Part shown: one piece after another, positions 16,068 to 24,395 of the stretch
How positions within the stretch are numbered: the first letter of the stretch is position 1
Layout: each line of letters begins with the position of its first letter
DNA from: Halogeometricum rufum
GTDB lineage: Archaea; Halobacteriota; Halobacteria; Halobacteriales; Haloferacaceae
NCBI RefSeq assembly: GCF_900112175.1
Contig: NZ_FOYT01000002.1
Coordinates: forward strand, 868,001-932,000
Length of the DNA stretch: 64,000 nucleotides
Direction: 5' to 3'
The notes under the pieces: generated by a model
What the model was told of the DNA's origin: nothing
The model's database searches: none
Seen by the model: the letters and a program-made list of their open reading frames with translations, nothing else
Program-made: the position numbers and the translations under genes

Positions 16068-17762
16068 ATGTCAGATAAACCCAAGACGTTTCACAGTCGA
16101 CTGAACCGTCGCCGTGTCCTTCAGGGCCTCGGTGGCGCAGGTATCGCAGGTCTCGCCGGCTGCGCTGGCGGCTCCGGTAACGAGACGGACGGCGGGAGTA
16201 CGGCCACCGAAGGTGGCTCCGGGTCCACCGGGACAGAAACCACGAGCGGTGGCGACAGCGGCACCGCCGGCGGGAAGCTCAAGATGGCGCTCGTCAAGAG
16301 CCCCATCGAGTTCGACCCCATCGTCCTGAACGACGTTCCGTCGTCGCAGGTCGTCGACCGCATCGTCGAAGGACTCTACACCTACAACGAGTCGACGGGT
16401 ATCGTGCCCGTCCTCGCCGACGGCGAGCCGACCGTCGAGAACGACGGTACGCGCTACACGGTCAGCATCCAGGACGGCGCGACGTTCTCCAACGGCGACC
16501 CCGTCACCGCGTCAGACGTGAAGTACTCCTTCGAGGCACCGGTCAAAGAGGAGACCGAGAACGCCTCCGAACTGAACATGGTCGACTCCATCACCGCGGT
16601 GGACGAGAAGACCGTTCAGTTCGACCTCAAGTACCCGTTCGCGCCCTTCATGAACACGCTGACGTGGTACGTCGTGCCCGAGTCCGTCCGCGAGGAGGAC
16701 AAGGACGCGTTCAACACGGGCGGTAACCTCGTCGGTTCCGGTCCGTTCGTGTTCGACGAGTGGCAGGAAGGTAACTTCGCGCGCATCACGGCCAACGAGG
16801 ACTACTGGGGCGAGCCCAAGCCGAAGCTCGGCGAAGTCGAGTTCGTGCCCGTCGAAGAGGCGACGACGCGCGTGACGACGCTCAAGAACGGCGAGAACGA
16901 CATCATCGAGGAGATTCCGCCGAAGCAGTACCCGACGGTCCGCAGCATCTCCGACGCCAGCGTCGACGAGGTGCCCGGCATCGGGTACTTCTACGCGGCG
17001 TTCAACTGCAACGAGGGCCCGACGACGGACAAGAAGGTCCGCGAGGCCATCGACTACGCGTTCAGCATGGACCAGGCGGTCAGCTCCTACGTGGAGCCGA
17101 CGGGCATCCGACAGTACAGCCCGCTGCCGAAGTCCATCGCCGAGGAGTGGGGCTTCCCGCTCGACGAGTGGAAGCAGATTCCGCACGACAAGGACATCGA
17201 CCAGACGAAGGCGCTGTTCGACGAGGCCGGCGTGCCGGACGACTACTCGTTCAAGATCATCGTCCCGCCGGACGACAAGCGTGAACAGATCGGCATCACG
17301 ATCTCTAACGGGATCAAGGAGGCCGGTTGGGACGCGTCCGTCCAGCGTCTCGACTGGGGTGCGTTCCTCGACAAGTACGTCTCCGGGAAGGAGGACGACT
17401 ACAACATCTACACGCTCGGCTGGTCCGGAACCCCCGACCCCGACGCGTTCACGTACTACATGTTCGGTCGCGACGAGAACACCCTCGGCGTGACGAACGG
17501 GACGTTCTACGGCAACAACAGCGAGAACGGCAAGACGGTGAGCCAGAAGTTCATCGAGGCCCGCGAGACGCCCGAGCGTGAGGAGCGCAAACAGCTCTAC
17601 ACCGAGGGCATCACGATGGCGCTCGAGGACCGCGCGCACCTGCCCGCCTACAACCTGAAGAACAGTTTCGGCGTGAAGGACTACGTCAACGACTTCAGCT
17701 CACACCCCGTGCTCAGCTTCACGCTGTCCACGTCGCACAACAACGTCTCTGTCAACAAGTAA
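16068..17762 (+). CDS. dppA: Peptide ABC transporter substrate-binding lipoprotein
   Basis: 564 residues, family 5 solute-binding protein. A Tat motif NRRRVLQGLGG (13-23) runs into the lipobox LAGC, so Cys32 is lipid-modified. A Gly/Ser/Thr linker (about 33-66) leads to the binding domain. Family blocks are visible: LADGEPTVENDGTRYTVSIQ, SDVKYSFEAPV, LVGSGPFVFDEWQEG, PKLGEVEFVPVEEA and the late NIYTLGWSGTPDPDAFTYY. It captures di- or oligopeptides outside the membrane and feeds DppBCDF, encoded just downstream in the same direction. The true ligand is not decided by sequence. Confidence 0.9.
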   Translation: MSDKPKTFHSRLNRRRVLQGLGGAGIAGLAGCAGGSGNETDGGSTATEGGSGSTGTETTSGGDSGTAGGKLKMALVKSPIEFDPIVLNDVPSSQVVDRIVEGLYTYNESTGIVPVLADGEPTVENDGTRYTVSIQDGATFSNGDPVTASDVKYSFEAPVKEETENASELNMVDSITAVDEKTVQFDLKYPFAPFMNTLTWYVVPESVREEDKDAFNTGGNLVGSGPFVFDEWQEGNFARITANEDYWGEPKPKLGEVEFVPVEEATTRVTTLKNGENDIIEEIPPKQYPTVRSISDASVDEVPGIGYFYAAFNCNEGPTTDKKVREAIDYAFSMDQAVSSYVEPTGIRQYSPLPKSIAEEWGFPLDEWKQIPHDKDIDQTKALFDEAGVPDDYSFKIIVPPDDKREQIGITISNGIKEAGWDASVQRLDWGAFLDKYVSGKEDDYNIYTLGWSGTPDPDAFTYYMFGRDENTLGVTNGTFYGNNSENGKTVSQKFIEARETPEREERKQLYTEGITMALEDRAHLPAYNLKNSFGVKDYVNDFSSHPVLSFTLSTSHNNVSVNK

Positions 17763-17796
17763 TACACTTTCAGACAGAGGCTGAGACGCCATATTT

Positions 17797-17853
17797 ATGT
17801 ACAAACCAGCCGCTAAACGACGCTTAGAGACATACATGGACGAAAACCAGTAG
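17797..17853 (+). CDS. Possible 18-residue ORF in the dppA-dppB gap
   Basis: ATG at 17797 and TAG at 17851-17853, inside the 101-nt gap between dppA and dppB. The peptide is MYKPAAKRRLETYMDENQ. The ATG overlaps a TATA-like atatttatg (17791-17799). The codon use is AT-richer than the flanking genes. It may be a chance frame within a secondary promoter; I give it low weight. Confidence 0.2.
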   Translation: MYKPAAKRRLETYMDENQ

Positions 17854-17863
17854 TGGTCTAACA

Positions 17864-18862
17864 ATGGGACGCCTTCGCTACACAATCAGCCGACTCCTCC
17901 AGGCGATTCCGGTGATCGTCGGCGTGATTACCATCACGTTCTTCCTCACCGACGCCATCCCGGGGGACCCGGTACAGATCATGCTCGGCCCGTCGCCGAG
18001 TGCGCAACAAGCCGCAGCAATCCGTGCGAAGTTCGGACTCGACCGACCGCTCCACGTTCGGTACTTCAGCTACCTATTCGACGTCATCCAACTGGACCTC
18101 GGCACGAGCATCTACTACCAGGTTCCCGTCACCCAGAAGATCGCAGAGCGCCTGCCGGTGACGCTCTACCTGCTGCTGTCGGCCTTCACGTTCGCGCTGG
18201 TGACCGCCGTTCCGCTCGGCATCATCTCCGCGAAGCGACGCAACGAGCCGACGGACCACGTCTCCCGCGTCGTGGCCCTCTTCGGCGTCAGCACGCCCTC
18301 CTTCTGGATCGGGCTGATGCTCATCATCGTCTTCTCGTTCTGGCTGGACTGGTTCCCGGCGACGAACATCATCCTCCCGTGGGTCGCGCCCGCGAGCGTC
18401 GACGGAGCCAGCAACCAGCTGGACGTGATATTCAAATCCATCCACCACCTCATCTTGCCGACCATCACGCTCGGAACGCTGCAGATGGCGGCGTTCACTC
18501 GCATCGAGCGCTCCTCGATGCTCGAAGTGCTCGGCGAAGAGTACGTCAAACTGGCCCGCGCCTACGGCGTCAGCGAGACGACGATCGTGCGCAAGCACGC
18601 TTTCCGGAACGCGCAGCTTCCCCTCATCACGATCGTCGGCCTCCAGCTGACCAGCGCGCTGGGCGGCGCAGTACTGACCGAGACGGTCTTCTCCATCAAC
18701 GGGATGGGTCGCCTCATCATCACGGCCATCCAGAATCAGGACTTCCAGCTCGTGATGGGGACGACGCTGGTGTTCGGACTGGTGTTCGTCATCGGCGTCA
18801 TCCTGACGGACCTCTCGTACGCCTACGTGGATCCACGAGTCTCGTTCGAGGGTGAAGAATAA
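17864..18862 (+). CDS. dppB: Peptide ABC transporter permease DppB
   Basis: 332 residues with six membrane segments. The N-terminal block MGRLRYTISRLLQAIPVIVG and FFLTDAIPGDPVQIMLG is typical of the DppB/OppB family. The EAA-like cytoplasmic loop that contacts the ATPase is EEYVKLARAYGVSETTIVRK (about 225-244), followed by HAFRNAQLPLITIVGLQL. It forms the channel with DppC. Its TAA stop overlaps the dppC ATG (TAATG at 18860-18864), so the genes are translationally coupled. Confidence 0.93.
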   Translation: MGRLRYTISRLLQAIPVIVGVITITFFLTDAIPGDPVQIMLGPSPSAQQAAAIRAKFGLDRPLHVRYFSYLFDVIQLDLGTSIYYQVPVTQKIAERLPVTLYLLLSAFTFALVTAVPLGIISAKRRNEPTDHVSRVVALFGVSTPSFWIGLMLIIVFSFWLDWFPATNIILPWVAPASVDGASNQLDVIFKSIHHLILPTITLGTLQMAAFTRIERSSMLEVLGEEYVKLARAYGVSETTIVRKHAFRNAQLPLITIVGLQLTSALGGAVLTETVFSINGMGRLIITAIQNQDFQLVMGTTLVFGLVFVIGVILTDLSYAYVDPRVSFEGEE

Positions 18863-19881
18863 TGTCGAACGCAACGAGCAGAACTGACGCAGACGAGAGC
18901 GGTCCCGAACAGCCAGAAGCCCGTGTCGGCTTGCGCTACACCCTCTCGCAGGTGAAGCGCGACCCGACGGCGCTCGCCGGTCTGGGCGTCATCGCCGTCA
19001 TGACGACCGTCGCGCTCATCGCGTTCGTCGACGGCATCGTCTTCGACATCCTCGGCGACTTCGAGACGTTCGCGAACATGGGCATCCACCAGTACGTGCT
19101 GGCGGAGACGGTCTGGGTGAACCCGGTGAACGACCCGGCCAACGCGCAGATTCTGCGCCCGCCGGTCTACCTGACGAACCAGCTCTACCCGAACGACCCC
19201 GGAACGTGGGCGCACCCGCTGGGGACCGACCACCGCGGCCGCGACGTCTTCGCGCGCCTGTTCTACGGGACGCGCATCGCCATCACCGTCGGCATCGTCT
19301 CGACGGGCATCGCGATGATCCTCGGGATGCTCGTCGGCGCCATCGCCGGCTACTACGGCGGCTGGATCGACGACGCGCTGATGCGCGGGTCGGAGACGCT
19401 GTACGCCATCCCGTTCCTCGTGCTGGTCATCGCGTTCATGACCGCGTTCGGTCGCAACCTGACCTACGCGATGATCGGTGTCGGTATCGCCACCATCCCG
19501 ACGTTCGCCCGCCTCATCCGCTCCCGCGTGCTGTCGGTGCGCGAGGAGGACTACATCGAGGCGGCGCGGGCGGCGGGGGTCCGCGACCGCGACATCATCC
19601 TCCGGCACGTCATCCCGAACAGTTTCGCGCCCGTGCTGGTGCAGGCGACGCTGCAGGTCGGCGTGAACATCCTCATCATCGCCGGCCTGTCGTTCCTCGG
19701 CTACGGTGCGCAACCGCCGACGCCGTCGTGGGGACAGATGCTCTCGAACTCCCGGCAGTACATGCTGCCCAACCCGTGGTTCAGTATCTGGCCCGGCATC
19801 GCCATCCTGATCACCGTCGTCGGTTTCAACCTCATCGGTGACGGCCTCCGAGACGCACTCGACCCACGGATAAACAACTGA
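18862..19881 (+). CDS. dppC: Peptide ABC transporter permease DppC
   Basis: 339 residues. An N-terminal cytoplasmic tail precedes a first membrane segment at about 40-60. After a roughly 60-residue outside loop comes the DppC/OppC core: THPLGTDHRGRDVFARLFYG (here as HPLGTDHRGRDVFARLFYG), then IAGYYGGWIDDALMR. The coupling loop REEDYIEAARAAGVRDRDII (about 225-245) and RHVIPNSFAPVLVQATLQVG follow. Five further membrane segments complete the pore. It overlaps dppD by one base (TGATG-type junction at 19881). Confidence 0.93.
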   Translation: MSNATSRTDADESGPEQPEARVGLRYTLSQVKRDPTALAGLGVIAVMTTVALIAFVDGIVFDILGDFETFANMGIHQYVLAETVWVNPVNDPANAQILRPPVYLTNQLYPNDPGTWAHPLGTDHRGRDVFARLFYGTRIAITVGIVSTGIAMILGMLVGAIAGYYGGWIDDALMRGSETLYAIPFLVLVIAFMTAFGRNLTYAMIGVGIATIPTFARLIRSRVLSVREEDYIEAARAAGVRDRDIILRHVIPNSFAPVLVQATLQVGVNILIIAGLSFLGYGAQPPTPSWGQMLSNSRQYMLPNPWFSIWPGIAILITVVGFNLIGDGLRDALDPRINN

Positions 19882-20996
19882 TGAGCGAACCACTACTCAA
19901 AGTCGAGAACCTGAAGACGCAGTTCTTCACCGAGGAGGGGACCGTCCGCGCGGTGGACGGCATCTCCTTCGAGGTGAACGAAGGGGAACTCGTCGGCCTC
20001 GTGGGCGAGTCCGGCGCCGGAAAGTCCGTCGCGACGAGTTCGATAATGCGACTCGTCGAGGAACCCGGCGAAATCGTCGGCGGGACGGTGACGTACAAGG
20101 GCAAGAAGCTCATCGACTTCGAGGAGGGGCCGGACGGCGAACTCCGGCAGTCCTCGGAGATGCTCTCCAACGAGCAGATGCGCAAGCAGATTCGGGGCAA
20201 GGAGATAGCGATCATCTTCCAGGACCCGATGGAGGCGCTGAACCCGGTGTTCAAGATCGGGGGACAGCTCCGCGAGTTCATCGAGCTGAACCGCGACGTG
20301 ACGAGCAAGCAGGCGAAGGAGATAGCAGTCGACATGCTCCGGGAGGTCGGAATTCCCGAGCCCGAGAAGCGGTACGAGAGCTACCCGCACCAGTTCTCCG
20401 GCGGGATGCGCCAGCGCGTCATCATCGCGATGGCGCTCGCCTGCGAACCGGACCTCATCATCGCCGACGAACCGACGACGGCGCTGGACGTGACCGTCGA
20501 GGGTCAGATTCTGGACCTCGTCGAGGACCTCCAGCAGAAGTACAACACGTCGTTCGTCTGGGTCACGCACGACCTGGGCGTGGTCGCGGAGATCTGCGAC
20601 CGCGTGAACGTGATGTACCTCGGCGAGATCATCGAACAGGCGGACGTGGACGACCTGTTCCACAAGACGCGTCACCCGTACACGGAGGCGCTCTTGGACT
20701 CCATCCCGCGACCCGACCAGAGCGTCGAGGAACTCAACCCGATAAAGGGCGTCATGCCCGAGGCGATCAATCCGCCGTCGGGCTGTCGGTTCCACACGCG
20801 CTGTCCCGAGGCCCGGACCATCTGCAAGGAGGTCCGACCGGCGTATCAGGACGTGAGCGACCCCGGCGACTCCTCGCACATGGTCTCGTGCGTGAAGTAC
20901 GAGAACGTCGGCTACGACGACGCCGAACCGCTCGAGACCGAGGCCACCGGCGCGTTCAGCGGTGGACTCGTCGAAGCACGAGGTGACGGAGAATGA
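19881..20996 (+). CDS. dppD: Peptide ABC transporter ATPase DppD
   Basis: 371 residues. Walker A is GESGAGKS (about 38), the Q-loop lies in [15 protein letters not shown], the signature is [11 protein letters not shown] and Walker B is [14 protein letters not shown], followed by the His switch WVTHDLGVV. The C-terminal oligopeptide-transporter domain has the GCRFHTRCP and ARTICKE Cys pattern, which in some relatives holds an Fe-S cluster. It pairs with DppF. The last bases overlap the start of dppF by 4 nt. Confidence 0.93.
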   Translation: MSEPLLKVENLKTQFFTEEGTVRAVDGISFEVNEGELVGLVGESGAGKSVATSSIMRLVEEPGEIVGGTVTYKGKKLIDFEEGPDGELRQSSEMLSNEQMRKQIRGKEIAIIFQDPMEALNPVFKIGGQLREFIELNRDVTSKQAKEIAVDMLREVGIPEPEKRYESYPHQFSGGMRQRVIIAMALACEPDLIIADEPTTALDVTVEGQILDLVEDLQQKYNTSFVWVTHDLGVVAEICDRVNVMYLGEIIEQADVDDLFHKTRHPYTEALLDSIPRPDQSVEELNPIKGVMPEAINPPSGCRFHTRCPEARTICKEVRPAYQDVSDPGDSSHMVSCVKYENVGYDDAEPLETEATGAFSGGLVEARGDGE

Positions 20997-22285
20997 GCAA
21001 AGGAATGGTGACGGAGAGTTCGGACGGAGTCGGCTTCGGGGAGACGCTCCTCAAAGTCGAAGGGTTGACCAAGTACTTCAGTCAGGGCAGCGGCCTCATC
21101 GCGAGCCTGTTCAACGACGAGGAGGTGAAAGCCGTCGACGACGTGACGTTCGACATCGCGAAGGGCGAGACGCTCGGACTCGTCGGCGAGTCCGGGTGTG
21201 GCAAGTCCACGCTCGCACGGACCGTCCTCCGTCTCCTGGAGCCGACCGACGGCGCGGTGTGGTTCAAGGGCGACAACCTCGCGGAGATGAGCGGCGAGCA
21301 ACTCCGCTCGATGCGCGAGGACATGCAGATGATCTTCCAGGACCCGCAGTCCTCGCTGGACCCCCGGATGAAGGTCGGTCCAATCGTCGAGGAGCCGATG
21401 AAGGCCCACGGCCTCTACAAGGGCGAACGCGAGGAACGGGCGCGGATGCTGCTGGAGAAGGTCGGCCTCGACCCCCAGCACTACAACCGCTACCCGCACC
21501 AGTTCTCCGGCGGACAGCGCCAGCGCGTGAACCTCGCGCGGGCGCTCGCCGTCAACCCGGACTTCATCGTCTGCGACGAACCCACGTCGGCGCTCGACGC
21601 CTCCATCCAGGCGCAGGTGCTGAACACGATGCGGGACCTCCAGGACGAGTTCGGTCTCACCTACCTGTTCATCAGCCACGACCTCTCCGTCATCCGGCAC
21701 ATCTCCGACCGCGTGGCCGTGATGTACCTCGGACAGTTGGTCGAACTCTCGGACACCGAAGAGCTGTTCGAGAACCCCCAGCATCCGTACACGAACGCCC
21801 TCCTGCAGTCGATTCCGGTGCCCGACCCACGGCACGGCGGTCAGCGCGGCGTCCTCGAGGGCGACGTGCCGTCGCCCATCGACCCGCCGTCGGGCTGTCG
21901 GTTCCGGACGCGATGTCCGCGACTCATCGCGCCCGACCAGTACGACCTGACGCTGGAGGAGTGGGACGACGTGAAGGCGTTCATGCGCGAGACGGAGCGT
22001 CGTACCTTCGAACCGGAGGGCGAGGCGTCCATCCGCGAGGAGTTCTTCCCGAACGGGACGCCCGACGGAGAGGCGGGCTCGCTCGTCGAGACGAGCATCG
22101 ACGACGTGCTGAACGACGACTGGGACGCCGCCGAGGACCGACTGCGAGAGTCGTTCGCGGAGCAGAGCATCTGCGCGAAGGAGGTTCCCTCCTACGAGGT
22201 CGAGCCCGAACACGGGACGGACGTCCACTTCGCCGCCTGTCACCTCCACCGCGACGACATCGAGGGCAGCGCGAACGCCGACTGA
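20993..22285 (+). CDS. dppF: Peptide ABC transporter ATPase DppF
   Basis: 430 residues. Walker A is GESGCGKS, the Q-loop lies in [12 protein letters not shown], the signature is [16 protein letters not shown] and Walker B is [14 protein letters not shown], with the switch [11 protein letters not shown]. The C-terminal domain [20 protein letters not shown] is longer than in DppD: about 100 extra acidic residues with a late Cys ([12 protein letters not shown]) and a final AACHLHRDD. It overlaps dppD by 4 nt and ends the operon. There is no clear T-tract terminator after it. Confidence 0.92.
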   Translation: MSKGMVTESSDGVGFGETLLKVEGLTKYFSQGSGLIASLFNDEEVKAVDDVTFDIAKGETLGLVGESGCGKSTLARTVLRLLEPTDGAVWFKGDNLAEMSGEQLRSMREDMQMIFQDPQSSLDPRMKVGPIVEEPMKAHGLYKGEREERARMLLEKVGLDPQHYNRYPHQFSGGQRQRVNLARALAVNPDFIVCDEPTSALDASIQAQVLNTMRDLQDEFGLTYLFISHDLSVIRHISDRVAVMYLGQLVELSDTEELFENPQHPYTNALLQSIPVPDPRHGGQRGVLEGDVPSPIDPPSGCRFRTRCPRLIAPDQYDLTLEEWDDVKAFMRETERRTFEPEGEASIREEFFPNGTPDGEAGSLVETSIDDVLNDDWDAAEDRLRESFAEQSICAKEVPSYEVEPEHGTDVHFAACHLHRDDIEGSANAD

Positions 22286-22376
22286 CCGGCCCGTCCGGTT
22301 CGCTCTCACTCGTCTCGAACGCGCGCTCGAACTCACATCTCGTCTTCCGCGTACGCTCGAACCGCGAGCGACGGCG

Positions 22377-22880
22377 TCAGCCGCCGATTCGTATCTCGGT
22401 GGTGTCCTCGGGCCGGTCGCCGTCGAGTGCGAGGTACGCGCCGATCTCGTGGACGCCGCGCGTCGGTTCGACCCACCGCGTCGGCGCGTCGCCGTCCCCG
22501 ACGCGCTTGAACAGGCCGTTCCACGTCTGCGTGAAGACCTTGCGTTCGCCCGCCCGGAAGGTGAGTTTCGCGGGGCGCTCCGGGAGGTAGATTCGCTCGT
22601 CGCTGGCCTCCAGTTCGCCGTCCACGGTCCACCCCCAGAGCCGTCGCGTCGGCGTCTCGACGGCGACGGGCAGGGGCAACTGGTTCTCGACTTCGACCGT
22701 CAGTTCGACCGGGTCGCCGGGGGCGTACGTCTCCCGGTCCGTCCGGACCGACAGCGAGAGGGCGCGTCTGACGACCGCTTGCGGGACGAACTTCCCGAGG
22801 GCGTCGGCTATCGGACTCTTGGTGTCGTCGAAGCCGTAGCGGTCCTCCCGGTTCCCGACGGGGCCGTTCGCGGGTGGCAT
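22377..22880 (-). CDS. BsuPI-like beta-sandwich protein
   Basis: 167 residues from the ATG at 22880; the frame is open further upstream, but the extra residues are Arg-rich read-through of a neighbouring region. The core has LSLSVRTDRETYAPGDPVEL, TVEVENQLPLPVAVETPTRR, then FRAGERKVFTQTWNGLFKRV and RGVHEIGAYLALDG. This is the order seen in intracellular proteinase inhibitor (BsuPI)-type domains. No signal peptide is visible. Function unknown. It converges with dppF. Confidence 0.65.
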   Translation of the reverse strand: MPPANGPVGNREDRYGFDDTKSPIADALGKFVPQAVVRRALSLSVRTDRETYAPGDPVELTVEVENQLPLPVAVETPTRRLWGWTVDGELEASDERIYLPERPAKLTFRAGERKVFTQTWNGLFKRVGDGDAPTRWVEPTRGVHEIGAYLALDGDRPEDTTEIRIGG

Positions 22881-22932
22881 TGCTCGACCCGTCGGTAGGC
22901 CCGCGCGGCGTTTACCTCCGTCGGTCGCACGG

Positions 22933-24300
22933 TCAGTCGTCGCGCCGCAGGACGTACGCCGACACGGCCGCCCCGGCGGCCGCACCGGCGGCGAGACTGG
23001 GCACGTCGAGTCCGCGCACGACAGTCGAGAACGGGTACGCCTCGCGTTCGCGGAGCGTCGCCTCCGCGTCGGGCGACTCGGGGACGGTGACGACGTACTC
23101 GCGGACCTCGCCCGGACGGACCGTCGCCGTCACGGAGCGTTCGAGGTACGAGCCGTCGAGTCCGGCCGCCTCCGCGGTCAACTCGTACGTCGCGTCCCGT
23201 TGGCCGACGACGGAGACGCGGTAGTCACCGGGCGGAGCGTCGTAGCGGTAGCGCATCGCGTACACGTCGGTCCGACTGCGGTCCATCTTCGCCGCCACGT
23301 TCCGACCGACCGTCCGCCCGTCGGGCGCGACGACGGACAGCGACACGTTCGGCGAGGTGACGGAGAACCGCACCGCGCGTTCGAGGAGGTGCGAGAAGTC
23401 GTCGCCGTCGCTCTCGGCGGTTCGCTGCGGCGTCTGGACGTCGGCGTCCGCGCGGATGGCCCGGTCCCAGCGGTTGAAGACCAGACTGTCGAAGTCGGGG
23501 TGGCCGGTGAGCGGCGGCGTCCGGGTCGGTCGGACCGTCAGTCGCCGCCGGTAGCCGCGCTGGTACGCCCGGGCGGGCACGTTCGGGTCGTAGACGCGGA
23601 GCCGCGTCTTCGCGCCGTCCGCTTCGTAGTCGTACACCAGCACCTGATGCGACCGGCGGGTGGCGGTGTCCACGAGGGTGACCCCCGCCGTCCCGAACGC
23701 GTCGACGGCGGCGGTCAGCGCCGCCAGTTCCGCCTCGAAGTCGATTCGGTGCGGGCGGAGCATCCGGTGGCGACCCAGCCACGAGTGGACGTCGAGCAGT
23801 TGCGTCGACTGGTACTCGTCGATGTGCACGCCGATGGTCTCCCCGGACTCGCGGGGGACTTCGGGCGTCCGGAGCGACGCCGCGTCGTCGACGTCGGCGG
23901 GGAGCAGCGACGGGTTCTCGAAGAACTCCTGCGCGGAGAACGTCATGCCGTAGCAGTGGCCGTCCGTCGAGGACAACTGCGCGGCGGCGACGCGAATCTG
24001 CGAGGAGAGCAGTCCGACGAGGGCGTCGGGGAGTCTCGCGACGGGCGTGCCGAACAGGTCGGAGAACGGGCCTTTCCAGTCTTCCTCGACGCACTCGCGC
24101 ACCTCTGACTTCGCGACGGCGCGGTGGTCGTGGGCGGGGTACGCCGGTTCGTTCCCGCGCCAGTTCCGGAATCCGAACCCGTGCGTCGCGGGCGAGAACC
24201 CCTCGTCCTCGCGGGCGTCGGCGACGCCGGGGGCGGCGGCGAGCGTCGCCGCCCCCGCGCCGAGACTGGCGAGGAATCCGCGGCGTCCGAGTCTCCTCAT
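22933..24300 (-). CDS. Tat-exported protein with possible Cys-His-Asp catalytic site
   Basis: 455 residues. A Tat signal RRGFLASLGAGAATLAAAPG is at 6-25. The first half carries STDGHCYGMTFSAQEFFENP (Cys116), later RRSHQVLVYDYE (His218) and VYDPN (Asp238, Asn240). This Cys, then His, then Asp/Asn order with G-x-C-x-GM is what papain-like/C39-like peptidase folds show, but the assignment is inference. The second half (about 300-420) is a beta-sandwich (FSVTSPNVSLSVVAPDGRTV; YRVSVVGQRDATYELTAEAA). It ends with a C-terminal membrane helix (LAAGAAAGAAVSAYVL) and a basic tail, so it is probably surface-bound. Confidence 0.7.
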   Translation of the reverse strand: MRRLGRRGFLASLGAGAATLAAAPGVADAREDEGFSPATHGFGFRNWRGNEPAYPAHDHRAVAKSEVRECVEEDWKGPFSDLFGTPVARLPDALVGLLSSQIRVAAAQLSSTDGHCYGMTFSAQEFFENPSLLPADVDDAASLRTPEVPRESGETIGVHIDEYQSTQLLDVHSWLGRHRMLRPHRIDFEAELAALTAAVDAFGTAGVTLVDTATRRSHQVLVYDYEADGAKTRLRVYDPNVPARAYQRGYRRRLTVRPTRTPPLTGHPDFDSLVFNRWDRAIRADADVQTPQRTAESDGDDFSHLLERAVRFSVTSPNVSLSVVAPDGRTVGRNVAAKMDRSRTDVYAMRYRYDAPPGDYRVSVVGQRDATYELTAEAAGLDGSYLERSVTATVRPGEVREYVVTVPESPDAEATLREREAYPFSTVVRGLDVPSLAAGAAAGAAVSAYVLRRDD

Positions 24301-24364
24301 CGAGCGTGTGTTCTGGTCGGACTAACTTGACCGTTTCCCGAACTGTGTGGCGGAACATGATTCT

Positions 24365-24386
24365 GCCCGCCGCCACGAAGGCGGGC
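24365..24386 (-). other. GC hairpin downstream of ggt
   Basis: Arms GCCCGCC (24365-24371) and GGCGGGC (24380-24386), with an 8-nt loop. It lies 10 nt after the 3' end of the gamma-glutamyltransferase gene. No T-tract follows, so a terminator role is unproven. Confidence 0.35.
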
Positions 24387-24395
24387 GCTCCCTGG

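Noticed and set aside
18823-19893. Minus-strand frame opposite dppC
   Set aside because: Antisense shadow with no start signal.
20912-22336. 474-residue minus-strand frame opposite dppF
   Set aside because: Antisense shadow of a well-supported ATPase gene.
24365-24386. Intrinsic terminator after ggt
   Set aside because: Good hairpin, but no T-tract and the loop is long; recorded only as a hairpin.
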